Of a DNA stretch of 64,000 nucleotides, positions 9,601 to 18,742 are shown one piece after another. The stretch comes from Rhodococcus pyridinivorans (lineage in GTDB: Bacteria; Actinomycetota; Actinomycetes; Mycobacteriales; Mycobacteriaceae): positions 1,860,001 to 1,924,000 of the forward strand of contig NZ_FNRX01000002.1 in the NCBI RefSeq assembly GCF_900105195.1. The letters are read 5' to 3'. The translations under genes were made by a program, and so were the position numbers. Under the pieces are notes generated by a model. The model was not told where the DNA came from. It was given only the letters and a program-made list of their open reading frames with translations, and ran no database searches. The number at the start of each line of letters is the position of its first letter. The first letter of the stretch is position 1.

Positions 9601-10991
9601 CCGGCGTCGAGTCGATGGTGGGTCTGTTCATCAACACATTGCCGGTGCGCGTAAGGACGAACCGGCACGAATCCGTGTCGCAGATGCTCCGACGTCTGCA
9701 GGCGGAGCAGGCGGGGTTGCTCGATCACCACTATGTCGGCCTGTCCGACATCGAACAGCGCATCGGAACGCCGATCGGATTCGACTCCCTGCTGGTGTTC
9801 GAGTCGTACCCGATCGATCGGGACGCGTTGTCCGACGCTGCGGGCTCGATCGACGGCATGACGATCACGGGCGTCGGAGTGAAGGACGCCACGCATTACC
9901 CGATAACGCTGCTCACCGTCGCCGACAGCGAGATCGAACTGACCTTCAAGTACCTGGAGCGGTTCTTCGACGAGGCCGAGGTCGTTCACCTCTCCCGACG
10001 ATTCGTGCGTGTGCTGGAGGCGTTCGTCGAGGATTCCGACACGGCGGTCGCCGATATCGAACTCGTCGAGGCCGACGAACTCGCGCGCATCGTGGCCGAA
10101 TCCGGGCCCTCCGCGGTTGTGGGCGGTACGGGAGCGGGCACCCTCGCCACTGTGCTCGCGGAGGTGGTCGAAATGGACCCCTCGGCGCCCGCACTCGCCG
10201 TGCCCGCCGAACCCGAGGCCGACGGGCAGGGTGTGGAGATCTCGTACCGCGAACTCGACGAACGGTCTTCCCGCCTGGCCCGCATGCTCATCGATCGCGG
10301 GCTGGGAACAGGCGATGCTGTCGCCGTCTCGATGCCACGATCGGTGGACTCGGTGGTCGCGCAGTGGGCGGTGGCCAAGACCGGCTCGGCACTGGTGATG
10401 GTCGACCCGGCTCGCCACGGCGAAGAGCTGCCGGCGGGAGCCGCGGTGGGTCTGACCCTCTCGAAGGCGGCAGGATCCCTGTCGGGCGACTGGATCGTCG
10501 TGGACGACGAGAAGGTGCAGACGGACCTGTCGGCTCTCTCGGCCGCTCCCGTGACGTACTCGGACCGGCTGCGTCCGGTGGAACCGTCGGACGCGGCGGC
10601 GGTCATCGGGTCGCGGACGTTCACGAACGCCGAACTTCTCGAGCGGATCGACGAGCTGCGCGAGAGGTACGAGCTGACCTACGAGTCGCGGAGCGCAGCC
10701 CTGGGCAGCGTCGACGTCGAATCGGTGGCCCTCGAGCCGCTGGCCGTGACCGCGACGGGTGCGGTCGTCGTGGTCGTACCCGAGAAGACGGTGTCGGGGG
10801 CCTCCCTGGACGGTGTGCTCTACAACGAGTGGGTCACGCACGTCCACCTGCCGGAAGCCTCGCTGCGCACGCTCGAGCCGGGCAGTCTCGAGGATCTCGC
10901 GGTGGTCGTCGTGGTCGACGAGGCGCCCCAGGATCTGCTCGACGAATGGGGCGCGGCGCACCGGGTGCACCGGCTCTCCGATCCGGACTGA
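3..10991 (+). CDS. NRPS-1, non-ribosomal peptide synthetase, 5'-truncated by the window edge
   Basis: Multimodular NRPS; the frame is open from the first complete codon, so the true start lies upstream. Domains by nucleotide: C-terminal half of an A domain 3-620 (A5 LYGPTEA, A7 YRTGD, A8 [11 protein letters not shown]10 NGKLDRRAL); T about 660-870 (LGGNSL); C 919-2250 (HHISADG); A 2290-3800 ([18 protein letters not shown]); T about 3900; C 4105-5440 (HHISADG); A 5490-6985 (FDPSVLEW); T about 7080 with LGGDS, the variant that usually precedes epimerases; E 7270-8660 with intact HHLVVDG (7683-7703) and EGHGRE (8112-8129); DCL-type C 8745-10060 (HHILLDGWS); then a remnant of an A domain, 10135-10988, lacking the [10 protein letters not shown] loop. 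There is no thioesterase, so the chain must pass to another protein, most simply NRPS-2. The residue loaded by the third visible module should be epimerised to D. Substrates are not assigned. Confidence 0.96.
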   Translation: MYGPTEAAVSVTAGDVTDVSGASVPIGVPEWNTRVYVLDERLHPVPTGVAGELYLAGAQLARGYFGRADLSAERFVASPFGDGERLYRTGDLVRWTRDGQLDYLSRTDFQVKVRGFRIELGEIESALRAMDVLRDVAVIAREDERVGTQLVAYVVPIEADTLDVATVRSELATQVPSYMVPSAFVTLDALPLNVNGKLDRRALPEPVFETREFRTSVTPAEQAVAAVFAEVLGVERVGLDDDFFELGGNSLLATQVASRLGAALGAKVPVRALFENTTVESLAGAVESQRGEDRRPLEAIERPARIPLSLAQQRMWFLNRFDTESSAYNVPIAIRLTGDLDVDALQAAVGDVVARHESLRTFYPETEDGPVQVIVPAAQTVPDLTPVDVPEEDIVVAVQELAATIFDVTTTVPLSARLFRVRESDYVLAFVVHHISADGSSMGPLTRDLMTAYVARSQGDAPAWEPLSVQYADFAIWQREVLGDEDDPEALAAKQVEYWKQALAGLPDQLDLPSDRPRPAVQSFRGGRVDFTVEAELHRRLADLGRRTNTTMFMVLHTALAVFLARMSSSDDIAIGTPMAGRGERELDDLIGMFVNTLVFRTHVDSDASFTELLGRTREADLGAFANADVPFERLVEVLNPARSTARHPLFQVGLSFQNLAQAALELPGLTISGLDTDMEISQFDLHLIVTDRYSDDGTPTGITGYFTYATDLFDESTVAEFAARFIRVLDAVVDDPALPVGDLTLLDTVETARVLEAWNDTTHPTRSATLVDLFDEQVSRVPDAPALVFEGESLTYSEFDARVNRLARRLISEGVGPESTVALAMRRSVELLVGMYAVVKAGGVYVPVDPDQPDERNAYILDTAAPVVVLSTERDEFTAPGEKSVPILLLDSLDLSELSAVPVTDTERIAPLRASNTAYVIFTSGSTGRPKGVAVPHAAIVNQLLWKREYFGLGVDDAVLLKTVATFDLSVWEFWSALVSGGRVVIASADGHRDPAYLNRLLTEQSVTTLHVVPSMLEALMVDAGGILTPSLRQVLAIGEALPPATAKRFVEHNAARLVNLYGPTEAAVSVTAGDVTDVSGASVPIGVPEWNTRVYVLDERLHPVPTGVAGELYLAGAQLARGYFGRADLSAERFVASPFGDGERLYRTGDLVRWTRDGQLDYLSRTDFQVKVRGFRIELGEIESALRAMDVLRDVAVIAREDERVGTQLVAYVVPIEADTLDVATVRSELATQVPSYMVPSAFVTLDALPLNVNGKLDRRALPEPVFEAREFRAPSTPVEEIVAGVFADVLGLTRVGVDDDFFELGGNSLLATQVVSRIGAALDTRVPVRVLFEAPSVAALAVAAEQHTGAAARPPLVPQPRPERVPLSLAQQRMWFLNRFDTESSVDNIPVAVRLTGALDLGALQAAVQDLLTRHEVLRTIYPEIDGQPYQLILPVAEAAPDIDVESATEDDLLQKVTAVVSRGFDVTTEIPLRARLFELSERDHVLVFVVHHISADGWSISPLTRDVMTAYMSRAEGEAPGWAPLPVQYADFAIWQRAVLGGEDDAESLLAAQAEYWKRTLAGLPDELNLPMDRPRPSIQSFTGGKIEFVLGADLHRGLAALARSTGTTMFMVMHTALAVFLSRISDSDDIAIGTPIAGRGESEVDDLVGMFVNTLVLRTRVDAGKSFSDLLSRVREGDLEAFAHADIPFERLVEILAPERSTARHPLFQVALSFENLPETALELPELTVSGVPFEVDTVKFDLSLTLREHRGGSDGPAGISAEFSYASALFDRSTIEGFARRFEMLVAGVLGDPHLPVGDLPLLDTDEFDRLTHVHGDRVSAGGSLTDILTSGVARAPEAVAVRYEGRSVTYRELDETSSRLARMLIERGVGPEDIVAVAYPRSYEMVLSVWAIAKAGAAHLPVDPNYPIDRVRYMLADSGAAMGITGAEYREAMPDDSDWVVLDAPETAAELDARSGAPVTDADRVRPIRLEHPAYVIYTSGSTGRPKGVVVTHTGLGGVVDTAVDLYHLRAGHRFLHICSPSFDPSVLEWMAAFSSGATLVIVPGRIIGGPDLAELLQTEQVTHTIITPAVLGTMDPAGIDSLEVVSVGGDVTTPELLGRWAPGRKYFNGYGPTETTIISSFARLQPGRPITIGNPTHGVSALVLDARLNPVPEGVAGELYMAGGALARGYHGRTALTAERFVANPYTSDGSRMYRTGDVVRWRSIEGGPVELEFVGRSDFQVKVRGFRIELGEIDAALAGHDSVDFAATLGRTTGSGATVLVSYVLPVRGRTVDTAELTEFVARSLPPHMVPSAIVVLDEVPLTPVGKLDRDALPEPVIEEREYRAAEGEVEQIISEVFAEVLHLDKVSVDESFFALGGDSIVSIQLVSRAKARGVVFTPRDVFERRSVAGLAEVATRSEGGTTLRPAELPGGGVGEVPLTPIMHEVLSWPGGFDRFSQIVAVTLPSGIDQDVLVRTIGAVVDHHDALRSILERGTDGEHVLRVRAAGSVDPVSILERVELPAGISDADLTIVAEREIDAALGRLDPGSGSVLRFVWFDFGGERAGILAVVAHHLVVDGVSWRILLPDLGLAWGQIVSGREVSLDAVGTSLRRWAHGLVAAASERRAELPLWERILEGPDPALGSRPFDPAVDTISTVRRIELSLPASETDALLTSVPTLFRGGVADGLMAALGLALVRWRRDRGIESSSALVEFEGHGREESVLPGADLSRTVGWFTSAYPVRVDLTGVDVDEAFAGGAAIGSAVKAVKEQLLAIPDKGMGFGLLRYLDPESSARLASIARVPQVSFNYLGRMSSADVPEGLAEIGWAPTSALGELDVAQDADMPANASVDINAIVSDGDGGPQLGASIAFPSGLLDSDDVDELAQHWSQALSALAQYAASPDAGGLTPSDLLLAGLGQSEIEEWEQRYPALSDVWPLSPLQAGLLFHASMVTEEHVDVYTMQAVLDLEGEVDPARLRAAGQALLDRYPNLRTAFVTDAEGRSLQLVLDDVELPWRELDSSDTEDERRMAAVASALADEQSRRFDMESAPLIRFLLVRSGTNRYHLGVTTHHILLDGWSMPLLMQDLMALYVLRGDPTALPRARSYRSFLAWLAEQDRTVSLDAWATALEGLGDPTAIAPVQRDPGNDTISTVRVLLDTERTARLTALAADLGVTVNTLVQAAWGVVLGRITGSSDVVFGATVSGRPADLPGVESMVGLFINTLPVRVRTNRHESVSQMLRRLQAEQAGLLDHHYVGLSDIEQRIGTPIGFDSLLVFESYPIDRDALSDAAGSIDGMTITGVGVKDATHYPITLLTVADSEIELTFKYLERFFDEAEVVHLSRRFVRVLEAFVEDSDTAVADIELVEADELARIVAESGPSAVVGGTGAGTLATVLAEVVEMDPSAPALAVPAEPEADGQGVEISYRELDERSSRLARMLIDRGLGTGDAVAVSMPRSVDSVVAQWAVAKTGSALVMVDPARHGEELPAGAAVGLTLSKAAGSLSGDWIVVDDEKVQTDLSALSAAPVTYSDRLRPVEPSDAAAVIGSRTFTNAELLERIDELRERYELTYESRSAALGSVDVESVALEPLAVTATGAVVVVVPEKTVSGASLDGVLYNEWVTHVHLPEASLRTLEPGSLEDLAVVVVVDEAPQDLLDEWGAAHRVHRLSDPD
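3184..3812 (+). repeat. Exact direct repeat R1, copy 2
   Basis: Second copy of the 629-bp repeat, inside the A domain at about 2290-3800. The whole of this A domain uses the same T-ending codons (GGT, CGT, TTG) as the repeat, so the exchanged unit is probably the complete A domain, bounded by the C-A and A-T linkers. Confidence 0.95.
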
Positions 10992-10999
10992 CCGCAGGT

Positions 11000-11021
11000 G
11001 GGGCCGTCCTCGGACGGCCCC
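11000..11021 (+). terminator. GC-rich hairpin after NRPS-1
   Basis: Perfect 10-bp stem (GGGGCCGTCC / GGACGGCCCC) around TC, 8 nt after the NRPS-1 stop. There is no T tract, as is common for actinobacterial terminators. It could equally be a processing or partial-termination site within an operon, because the next NRPS starts about 180 bp on. Confidence 0.55.
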
Positions 11022-11196
11022 GCCGATGCGCGAGGTGGGACCCCGGAGGTACCGCCCGGTAACGTCGAGGGCGACTCGGGAGATGAACCAGAGAGGTTAC
11101 TGTCGAGTAAGGTCACGCGATTCGGGTGGATGACTATGCTTGCTCGGTTCGCAGGCGCGACCACTGGTATCGAAAGCGAAGGGTGTGGGCTTTTTC

Positions 11197-14100
11197 ATGC
11201 GTTCACGACACGACGGCAGCGCGGACGGAGCCACTCCGGTAAACGCATCGCGATCGAGTGACGCGGACTCGCACGTATCTCCGGCCGATCGCGCTCGTGC
11301 CCGGGCGTCGCGTCCCGAACGTGCTCCCCGCCCCGAACGTGCTCCCCGCCCCGAGCGTGCCGCGCGTTCCGAGCGTGCTGCCCGCCCGGAGCGGCGTGGG
11401 CGTGGTCGTCGTGGTGTGTTGTTGCCGCAGTTGTTGGTGTCGGCGGTGGAGTCGGCCGGTGATGCGGTGGCGGTGGTGGAGGGTTCTCGGTCGTTGTCGT
11501 ATCGGGAGCTCGATGCGGTGTCGTCGCGGTGGGCGCGGTGGTTGATCGGTCGTGGGGTGGGGCCGGGGGATGCGGTGGTGGTGGCGGTGCCGCGGTCGCT
11601 CGAGTCGGTGGTGGTGTTGTGGGCGGTGGCGAAGTCGGGGGCGACGTTCGTGCCGGTGGATCCGGGTTATCCGGCTGAGCGGGTGCAGTTCATGGTGGCC
11701 GATTCGGGTGCGGTGTTGGCGTTGACGGTGGCGTCGGTGGCGCAGGTGGTGGCCGGGTCGGCGGGGTCGGTGCCGGTGGTGGTGGTCGACGAGGTGTCGG
11801 TGGCCGCGCAGGTGCGGGGGTTGTCGTCGCGGCCGGTCTCGTATGCGGATCGGGTGCGTTCGCTCGAGCCGTCGGATGCGGCGTGGATGATTTATACCTC
11901 GGGGTCGACGGGGCGGCCGAAGGGTGTGGTGGTCTCGCATGCCGGTGTCGGTGGGGTGATTGCGGCCGAGCGTGAGCATTTCGGGGTCGATGGCTCGTCG
12001 CGGGTGTTGCATGTGTGTTCGCCGAGTTTCGATGTGTCGTTGCTCGAGTTGGGGGTGGGGTTCTCGGCGGGGGCGACGGTGGTGGTGGCGCCGGCGGGGG
12101 TTGGTGGTGGTCCGGATCTGGCGGATGTGATTGCGTCGCAGTCGGTGTCGCATGTGTTCATGACGCCGGGTGCGTTGGGGTCGATGGATCCTGCCGGGTT
12201 GGATGCTCTGCGTGTGGTGGTCGTGGCGGGTGAGTCGTTCACCCCGGATCTGGTGCGGCGGTGGTCGGTGCCGGGTCGGCGGCGGTTCTTCAATGCCTAT
12301 GGTCCGACGGAGACGACGATTCTGGCGACCTCGTCGGCGGAGTTGGTGCCCGATGCGCCGGTGGTGATCGGGTCGGCGATCGCGGGGGTGGGGGCGTTCG
12401 TGCTCGATGAGCGGTTGCGTCCGGTGCCCGAGGGTGTGGTCGGTGAGTTGTATGTGGCCGGGGCGCAGGTGGCGCGGGGTTATCACGGTCGGTTCGGGTT
12501 GACCGCGGCGCGGTTCGTGGCCGATCCGTTCACTCCGGGTGGTCGGATGTACCGGACGGGGGATCTGGTGCGTCGGGGCGGCGATGGGGTGTTCGAGTAT
12601 GTGGGGCGCAGTGATTTCCAGGTCAAGATTCGGGGGTTCCGGATCGAGTTGGGGGAGATCGATGCGGTGTTGTCGTCGGTGCCGGGGGTCGGTTTCGCGG
12701 TGACGGTGGGGGCGGCGTTGGCGTCGGGGGAGTCGGCGTTGGTGTCGTATGTGGTGCCCGAGGCGGGGGCGGTGCTCGATCCGGCGCAGGTGCGCGCGTC
12801 GGTGGGGGAGGTGTTGCCCGGTTATATGGTGCCGTCGTCGGTGACGGTGCTCGACGAGGTGCCGCTGACGCCGGTGGGGAAGGTCGATCGGGCGGCGTTG
12901 CCGGCGCCGGTGTTCGAGGTGGCCGAGTATCGGGCGCCGCGGACATCGGTGGAGATCGCGGTGGCCGAGGAGGTCGCGCAGGTTCTGGGGGTCGAGCGGG
13001 TCGGGTTGGATGATTCGTTCGTCGATCTGGGGGGTAATTCGTTGGCGGCGACGCGGTTGGTGGCGCGGTTGTCGGCGCGGTTGGGGTATCGGGTGGCGGT
13101 GCCGGTGGTGTTCGAGACGTCGTCGGTGCAGGAGTTGGCGGCCCGTGTCGATATCGACACCGCCGGTGCCGGTGCCGGGACTGTGGTGTTGGCGGTGCGG
13201 GAGCGTCCGGAGCGGGTGCCGTTGTCGTTGGCGCAGCAACGCATGTGGTTCCTCAACCGGCTCGAACCGCACTCCGCCGTGAACAACATCCCTGTGGCCA
13301 TTCGCCTTTCGGGACGACTGGACACCAACGCGTTGCAGGCGGCGGTCTCCGACGTGGTGAAACGCCACGAATCGCTTCGCACCGTCTACCCCGAGATCGA
13401 CGGTGTCGGCTACCAGCAGGTGCTGCCCGCCGCGGACGCGGTCGTCGAGGTCCGCCCCGAGATCGTCGACGCCGATGAGGTCCCGGCCAGGGTCGCCGAA
13501 GCGGTCACCACCGGATTCGATGTGACGCAACAGGTTCCGATCCGAGTGCGCCTGTTCTCCGTGGCCCCGGACGAGCACGTGCTCGTCGTCGTGGTGCACC
13601 ACATCTCCGCCGACGGCTACTCGATGGGACCGCTGACCCGCGACGTGGTGACGGCCTACGCCGCGCGTGTCGCGGGCGGGGAACCCGGATGGGCACCGCT
13701 CGAGGTGCAGTACGCGGACTACACACTCTGGCAGCGCGAGATCCTCGGAGACGAGTCCGACCCCGAGTCGCTCATGGCGCGGGAGACCGATTTCTGGAAG
13801 CGGACCCTCGCGGATCTGCCGGAAGAGTCGACGCTGCCGTCCGATCGTCCCCGGCCGGCCGTCGCGAGCTATCGGGGTGCCTCACACCGGCTCACCCTCG
13901 ACGAGCGCGTCCGCGCAGCGATCGCCGATCTGGCCCGCCGCAGCGGCGCAACGGAATTCATGGTCGTCCACGCCGCGCTCGCTGTACTTCTGGCGCGGCT
14001 CGGCGGCAACGACGACATCACGATCGGTACCCCCGTCGCCGGCCGCGGCGACGCCGCGCTCGACGACCTGGTGGGCATGTTCGTCAACACCCTGGTGCTG

Positions 14101-17100
14101 CGTACACCAGTCGAGTCCGGGGCGTCCTTCGGCGACTTCCTCGACTCGGTGCGCACGGCCGACCTCGAGGCGTTCACGCACGCCGACGTGCCGTTCGAGC
14201 GGCTCGTCGAGGTGCTCGATCCGCCTCGTTCGCAGGCACGTCATCCGCTCTTCCAGGTCATGCTCACCTTCCAGAACATGCCGGTCTCGCAGCTGGAACT
14301 GCCCGAGCTCACCGTCTCCGGTATCGACTTCGACGCGCAGGTCGCCAAGTTCGACCTGCAGGTCACCGTCGCGGATGTCGTCGACGCCGCCGGCGATCCC
14401 TCCGGTCTCGTGGTGGAGTTCAACTACGCCACCGAACTGTTCGATCAGCAGACCGTCGCCGCTGTCGCAGAACGGTTCTCGCGGATCCTCCAGGCGGTCA
14501 CCACCGATCCGCGCATCGCGGTCGGCGACGTGCCGCTCGTCACCGACGACGAACTCGACCGCATCCTCACCGAGTGGAACACGCTCGGCGAATCCGTCCC
14601 GGTCGTCGAACCGGCCACGCTGGCTGCACGTTTCGACGCAGTCGTGTGCGCCCACGCCGCGAATGCCGCGGTGACCCACGGCGAGACGACCCTCACGTAC
14701 GCCGAGCTCGGTGCCCGCGCGAACCGGATCGCACGCCGGCTCGTCGGCGCCGGCATCGGACCGGGAACTCTCGTCGCGGTGGCCCTGCCGCGGACCGAGG
14801 ACCTCGTGGTCGCCCTCACCGCGGTCGTGCTCTCCGGCGGCGCCTACCTGCCGATCGACACCGCTCACCCGCAGGACCGTGTGCGGTACATCCTCGACCA
14901 GGCGCGGCCCCGCGTGATCCTCACCTCCGATGCACTCGGAGACGAGCCCGGAGCGGAGGCGTTGCGCGGCAGCGGAATCGAGATGCTCGATGTCGCCGAC
15001 GCACAGAACGACGACTCGGTCTCGGCCGATCCGCTCACCGACGCCGACCGGATCGCATCGCCGCAACCGGACGATCTCGCGTACGTCATCTTCACCTCCG
15101 GTTCGACCGGCCGCCCCAAGGGTGTCGCCGTCACGCACCGGAACGTGCTGACCCTCTTCGCCAACGCCGAGCCCCGCTTCGGCTTCGGCCCGGACGACGT
15201 GTGGACGCTGTTCCACTCCTACGCCTTCGACTTCTCGGTGTGGGAACTGTGGGGACCGCTGCTGTACGGGGGCCGGCTCGTCGTCGTCGACTACCTCACC
15301 TCCCGGTCACCCGAGCTGTTCGCGCAGCTCGTGCGGCGCGAGGGCGTCACGGTGCTCAACCAGACGCCGTCGGCGTTCTACCAGTTCGACGAGGCCGATC
15401 GCACTCTCGCGGCCGACACGGCACCGCTCGCGCTGCGCTACGTCGTCTTCGGCGGCGAGGCACTCGACCCGGCCCGGCTCGCGGGCTGGTTCGATCGTCA
15501 CCCCGCCGGCCCACAACTGGTGAACATGTACGGCATCACCGAGACCACGGTGCACGTGTCGTACCAGCGCATCGACCGCGCCCTCGCGAAGGCCGGTGCC
15601 GCCAGCGCGATCGGACGCTCGCTTCCCGGATTGGACGCCTACGTCCTCGACCGGCGTCTGCATCCCGTGCCCGCCGGCGTGCCGGGGGAGCTGTACATTT
15701 CCGGCGACCAGCTCTCCCGCGGATATCTCGGACGCCCCGACCTGACGGTCGCGCGCTTCGTCGCGAACCCCTTCGGTCGCGGTCGTCTCTACCGCACCGG
15801 CGACATCGCGCGGTGGAACGGCGAAGGCATCCTCGAATACGCGGGCCGCAGCGACTCGCAGGTCCAGCTCCGCGGCTTCCGTATCGAACTGGGCGAGATC
15901 GAGTCGCAGCTGCTGCAGGCTCCGGGTGTCGCACAGGCGGTCGCGATGGTCCGGGACGACGGACTCGGCGAACGTCTCGTCGGTTACGTCGTCGCCCGCA
16001 CCGGTGAAACCGTCGATCCGGCCGCGGTGCGCGCGCACGCATCCGAATTTCTCACGGGGTACATGGTTCCCGATGTGGTGACCGTGCTCGACGAACTGCC
16101 GCTCACGGTGAACGGCAAGCTCGACCGGCGCGCTCTCCCCGTGCCCCGCATCGACATCGACGCCGATCGTTTCCGCGAACCGGCCACCGAATCGGAACGG
16201 ATCGTCGCGCAGGTCTGGGCCGAGGTGCTGGGTATCGAACGCGTCGGTGCCGACGACTCGTTCTTCGACCTCGGCGGCAACTCCCTCGTCGCGACACGGG
16301 TCGTCGCCCGCATCAACGAGGCGACCGGAGCGAGCCTGGCCATCCGGGAACTGTTCGAAGCTCCCACCGTCGCGGGTCTGGCGGCGCGCGTCGATGGCGG
16401 CAGTTCCGATCGCGCGGTGCCGGAGCTCGTCGCACGGCCGCGTCCCGATCGCATCCCGCTCTCGCTCGCACAGCAGCGGATGTGGGTGCTCAATCAGCTC
16501 GACCCCGGTTCGTCCACCTACAACATCCCCCTGGCGATTCGGCTGCGCGGAAACCTCGACACCGAGGCACTCGCAGCTTCCGTGCGCGATGTGGTCGAGC
16601 GCCACGAGACACTGCGTACCGTCTACCCGTACGACGATCACGGTCCGTACCAGCGGATCCGGTCCGTCGACGCGGTCGAGGAACTGACGGTCGTCACCGC
16701 GGGTACCGAGGGAGAGGCGTTCGAGGCGGTCGTGGAGGTCGCGTCGCAGGGCTTCGATGTATCCACAGACGTACCCGTGCGGGGCCGGTTGGTCTCGCTC
16801 ACGCCGGACGACCACGTCCTCGTGCTCGTCGTGCACCACATCTCGGCGGACGGTGCGTCGCTCGCACCGCTCGCCCGCGACCTCGTGTCGGCGTACATCG
16901 GGCGCATCTCCGGCAGCTCCGTCGAGCTCCCTCCGCTCGAGGTGCAGTATGCGGACTTCGCGCTGTGGCAGCAGGACGTGTTCGGGGACGCCGACGATCC
17001 GGCATCGCCTGCGGGGAAGCAGCTCGACTACTGGCGTGAACGCCTGGCAGGGGTGCCGGACCTGCTGGACCTTCCCGCCGACCGGCCGCGACCCGCACAA

Positions 17101-18645
17101 ACCAGCACCCGCGGTGCCACGACCATGATCGATGTGTCCGCGGATACCCGTGCTCGCCTCGACATTCTCGCCTCGGAACATCGTGCCTCGCTGTTCATGG
17201 TGGTGCATGCCGCTCTCGCGGTGTTGCTGTCGAGACTGAGCAGTTCGCGCGACGTCGTGATCGGGACGGCAGTGGCCGGGCGCGGTGCTCGGGCACTCGA
17301 CGACGTGGTCGGCATGTTCGTCAACACGCTGGCACTGCGCAGCGACGTCGACCCGGCCACGGCGTTCGACGCCCTGCTCGACACGGTCCGAGCCGGCGAC
17401 CTCGAAGCCTTCGCGAATGCGGACGTGCCGTTCGAGCGTGTCGTGGACGAACTGGGGATCGCTCGTTCGAGCTCCCGGCATCCGGTCTTCCAGACGGTGC
17501 TGTCCTTCCAGAACCTCGACCCCGTGCGTATGGAACTGCCGGAGCTGACCGTCGAAGCGCTCGACACGGGAGAGCTCTCCGCCAAGTTCGATCTGCAGGT
17601 CACGGTGGAGCCTCGGGAGGACTCCGCGAGCGGGCCGGGTGGGATGGCGGTTGCCTTCACCTACGCGACCGATCTGTTCGACGCGGACACCGCGGAGGCC
17701 TACGCGCGTCGATTCGTGGCGGTGCTCGACGCGGTGGCCGCCGATCCCGCCGCGGTGGTCGGGGACATCGATATCCGGACCGCTGACGAGGTCGCGGTGG
17801 TCACCGGTGCCCCTCGCGCCGTGCCGGAGTCGTCTTCGCAGGTCCCCGATACGACGATCGCCCAGGAACTGCGCGTTGTGGTCGAATCGGATCCGGACGC
17901 TCCTGCCGTCGTGTTCGGCGAGACCGAGTCGACCTTCGCGGAGGTCGAGAAACGATCCTCTCGGTGGGCGCGGCATCTGATCTCGCTCGGTGCGGGTCCG
18001 GGCGAGACCGTCGCCGTTGATGTCCCCGCCGGAATCGACCTGGTGACCGCGATCTGGGCAACCGTGAAGGCGGGGGCCGCGATCGCGGTGGGGACGTCCT
18101 CCGAGGCTCGTTGGATTCTCACGACCTCACAGCGCACCGCCGACGGCTCGGCGGTTCTGCTTCCGATGGACGACCCGGAACTGGTGTCGAGGGTGTCGGT
18201 GCAATCGGAGCGCCCCGTCGCCTACACCGAGCGCACGTCCGTCCTCCGTGCCGGGGACCCTGCGCTGAGGCTGCCGCAGGGCGACCTCACTCAGGGACGT
18301 GCGGTGGCTGCTCTTCGCCGCGATCACACCGAGTTCGGTCTCACCTACGATGCTCGGATCCTGGTGTCAGGGCGGGCGGCAGACCCCTGGTCGGTATATG
18401 CGGTGCTCGCTGCCGCACTGGCCGGTGCTGTCGTGATCGTTCCCGAAAACCGTGACGATCTCGCCCGTGCTGCGGAAGAGGAATGGGTGACACACGCATT
18501 CGTTCCCGGTGAGGCGGTGGCCGACCTCGTCGGCTGTGCGGATCTCGAGTTCGTCTCGGTCACGGACGGGATCCGGACGGCGGCTTCCGAATCGGTCGAC
18601 GCCACCATCTGCGCGAGAACTCACCCGTGGTCGTCCGGTTCATGA
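11197..18645 (+). CDS. NRPS-2, A-T-C-A-T-C plus C-terminal A-domain remnant
   Basis: About 2482 aa. Residues 1-73 are a basic leader containing an Arg-Pro-Glu-Arg-Ala repeat. Then A1 75-580 ([26 protein letters not shown]), T1 592-652 (LGGNSL), C1 670-1120 (HHISADG), A2 1135-1645 ([16 protein letters not shown]), T2 1665-1733, C2 1751-2200 (HHISADG), and an A remnant 2222-2482 without the ATP loop. A2 pocket residues read D-F-W-N-V-G-M-V-H, the known threonine code. The protein begins with A-T and ends with C, so it fits between NRPS-1 (ending C-A*) and NRPS-3 (starting A-T). I chose ATG 11197 because the leader then resembles those of its neighbours. An in-frame ATG at 11140 has a GGTGGA-like ribosome-binding site and is the alternative. 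The A1-T1 coding sequence is an exact copy of that in NRPS-3. Confidence 0.95.
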   Translation: MRSRHDGSADGATPVNASRSSDADSHVSPADRARARASRPERAPRPERAPRPERAARSERAARPERRGRGRRGVLLPQLLVSAVESAGDAVAVVEGSRSLSYRELDAVSSRWARWLIGRGVGPGDAVVVAVPRSLESVVVLWAVAKSGATFVPVDPGYPAERVQFMVADSGAVLALTVASVAQVVAGSAGSVPVVVVDEVSVAAQVRGLSSRPVSYADRVRSLEPSDAAWMIYTSGSTGRPKGVVVSHAGVGGVIAAEREHFGVDGSSRVLHVCSPSFDVSLLELGVGFSAGATVVVAPAGVGGGPDLADVIASQSVSHVFMTPGALGSMDPAGLDALRVVVVAGESFTPDLVRRWSVPGRRRFFNAYGPTETTILATSSAELVPDAPVVIGSAIAGVGAFVLDERLRPVPEGVVGELYVAGAQVARGYHGRFGLTAARFVADPFTPGGRMYRTGDLVRRGGDGVFEYVGRSDFQVKIRGFRIELGEIDAVLSSVPGVGFAVTVGAALASGESALVSYVVPEAGAVLDPAQVRASVGEVLPGYMVPSSVTVLDEVPLTPVGKVDRAALPAPVFEVAEYRAPRTSVEIAVAEEVAQVLGVERVGLDDSFVDLGGNSLAATRLVARLSARLGYRVAVPVVFETSSVQELAARVDIDTAGAGAGTVVLAVRERPERVPLSLAQQRMWFLNRLEPHSAVNNIPVAIRLSGRLDTNALQAAVSDVVKRHESLRTVYPEIDGVGYQQVLPAADAVVEVRPEIVDADEVPARVAEAVTTGFDVTQQVPIRVRLFSVAPDEHVLVVVVHHISADGYSMGPLTRDVVTAYAARVAGGEPGWAPLEVQYADYTLWQREILGDESDPESLMARETDFWKRTLADLPEESTLPSDRPRPAVASYRGASHRLTLDERVRAAIADLARRSGATEFMVVHAALAVLLARLGGNDDITIGTPVAGRGDAALDDLVGMFVNTLVLRTPVESGASFGDFLDSVRTADLEAFTHADVPFERLVEVLDPPRSQARHPLFQVMLTFQNMPVSQLELPELTVSGIDFDAQVAKFDLQVTVADVVDAAGDPSGLVVEFNYATELFDQQTVAAVAERFSRILQAVTTDPRIAVGDVPLVTDDELDRILTEWNTLGESVPVVEPATLAARFDAVVCAHAANAAVTHGETTLTYAELGARANRIARRLVGAGIGPGTLVAVALPRTEDLVVALTAVVLSGGAYLPIDTAHPQDRVRYILDQARPRVILTSDALGDEPGAEALRGSGIEMLDVADAQNDDSVSADPLTDADRIASPQPDDLAYVIFTSGSTGRPKGVAVTHRNVLTLFANAEPRFGFGPDDVWTLFHSYAFDFSVWELWGPLLYGGRLVVVDYLTSRSPELFAQLVRREGVTVLNQTPSAFYQFDEADRTLAADTAPLALRYVVFGGEALDPARLAGWFDRHPAGPQLVNMYGITETTVHVSYQRIDRALAKAGAASAIGRSLPGLDAYVLDRRLHPVPAGVPGELYISGDQLSRGYLGRPDLTVARFVANPFGRGRLYRTGDIARWNGEGILEYAGRSDSQVQLRGFRIELGEIESQLLQAPGVAQAVAMVRDDGLGERLVGYVVARTGETVDPAAVRAHASEFLTGYMVPDVVTVLDELPLTVNGKLDRRALPVPRIDIDADRFREPATESERIVAQVWAEVLGIERVGADDSFFDLGGNSLVATRVVARINEATGASLAIRELFEAPTVAGLAARVDGGSSDRAVPELVARPRPDRIPLSLAQQRMWVLNQLDPGSSTYNIPLAIRLRGNLDTEALAASVRDVVERHETLRTVYPYDDHGPYQRIRSVDAVEELTVVTAGTEGEAFEAVVEVASQGFDVSTDVPVRGRLVSLTPDDHVLVLVVHHISADGASLAPLARDLVSAYIGRISGSSVELPPLEVQYADFALWQQDVFGDADDPASPAGKQLDYWRERLAGVPDLLDLPADRPRPAQTSTRGATTMIDVSADTRARLDILASEHRASLFMVVHAALAVLLSRLSSSRDVVIGTAVAGRGARALDDVVGMFVNTLALRSDVDPATAFDALLDTVRAGDLEAFANADVPFERVVDELGIARSSSRHPVFQTVLSFQNLDPVRMELPELTVEALDTGELSAKFDLQVTVEPREDSASGPGGMAVAFTYATDLFDADTAEAYARRFVAVLDAVAADPAAVVGDIDIRTADEVAVVTGAPRAVPESSSQVPDTTIAQELRVVVESDPDAPAVVFGETESTFAEVEKRSSRWARHLISLGAGPGETVAVDVPAGIDLVTAIWATVKAGAAIAVGTSSEARWILTTSQRTADGSAVLLPMDDPELVSRVSVQSERPVAYTERTSVLRAGDPALRLPQGDLTQGRAVAALRRDHTEFGLTYDARILVSGRAADPWSVYAVLAAALAGAVVIVPENRDDLARAAEEEWVTHAFVPGEAVADLVGCADLEFVSVTDGIRTAASESVDATICARTHPWSSGS
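11311..11394 (+). repeat. 18-bp tandem repeat coding for RPERAP-type units
   Basis: Four full 18-nt units plus a 12-nt partial one (11311, 11329, 11347, 11365, 11383) in the NRPS-2 leader. They encode the hexad Arg-Pro-Glu-Arg-Ala-Pro with Ser/Ala variants. It is a basic, proline-rich, probably disordered linker directly before the A domain. NRPS-3 has a single PERR unit at the same place, so the array has expanded in NRPS-2. Confidence 0.85.
11381..13259 (+). repeat. Exact direct repeat R2, copy 1 (1879 bp, A-T unit of NRPS-2)
   Basis: Matches 18885-20763 at every position I compared (offset 7504 bp). It runs from the end of the basic leader, through a complete A domain and T domain, to the first conserved motif of the following C domain ([12 protein letters not shown]), and stops there. 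Leu is mostly TTG and Val mostly GTG inside it, unlike the CTC/CTG and GTC of the flanking C domains. Confidence 0.96.
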
Positions 18646-18698
18646 TCGACTTCTCGGGGTGACACTCAGGACGGATTGTGATCTGTGACGAACACGAG

Positions 18699-18724
18699 CG
18701 CCCGACGGCCCTCCCCATCGGGCG
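18699..18724 (+). terminator. Hairpin between NRPS-2 and NRPS-3
   Basis: Stem CGCCCGA / TCGGGCG with a 12-nt loop, 54 nt after the NRPS-2 stop. No T tract. Weak evidence for termination; it may instead be an RNA processing or regulatory structure. Confidence 0.35.
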
Positions 18725-18742
18725 TGCAGGACACGTGACCGA

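Noticed and set aside
11140..11196. Extended NRPS-2 N-terminus from ATG 11140
   Set aside because: Adds 19 residues unlike the other NRPS leaders. Not excluded, because a GGTGGA-like site precedes it; noted as the alternative start.
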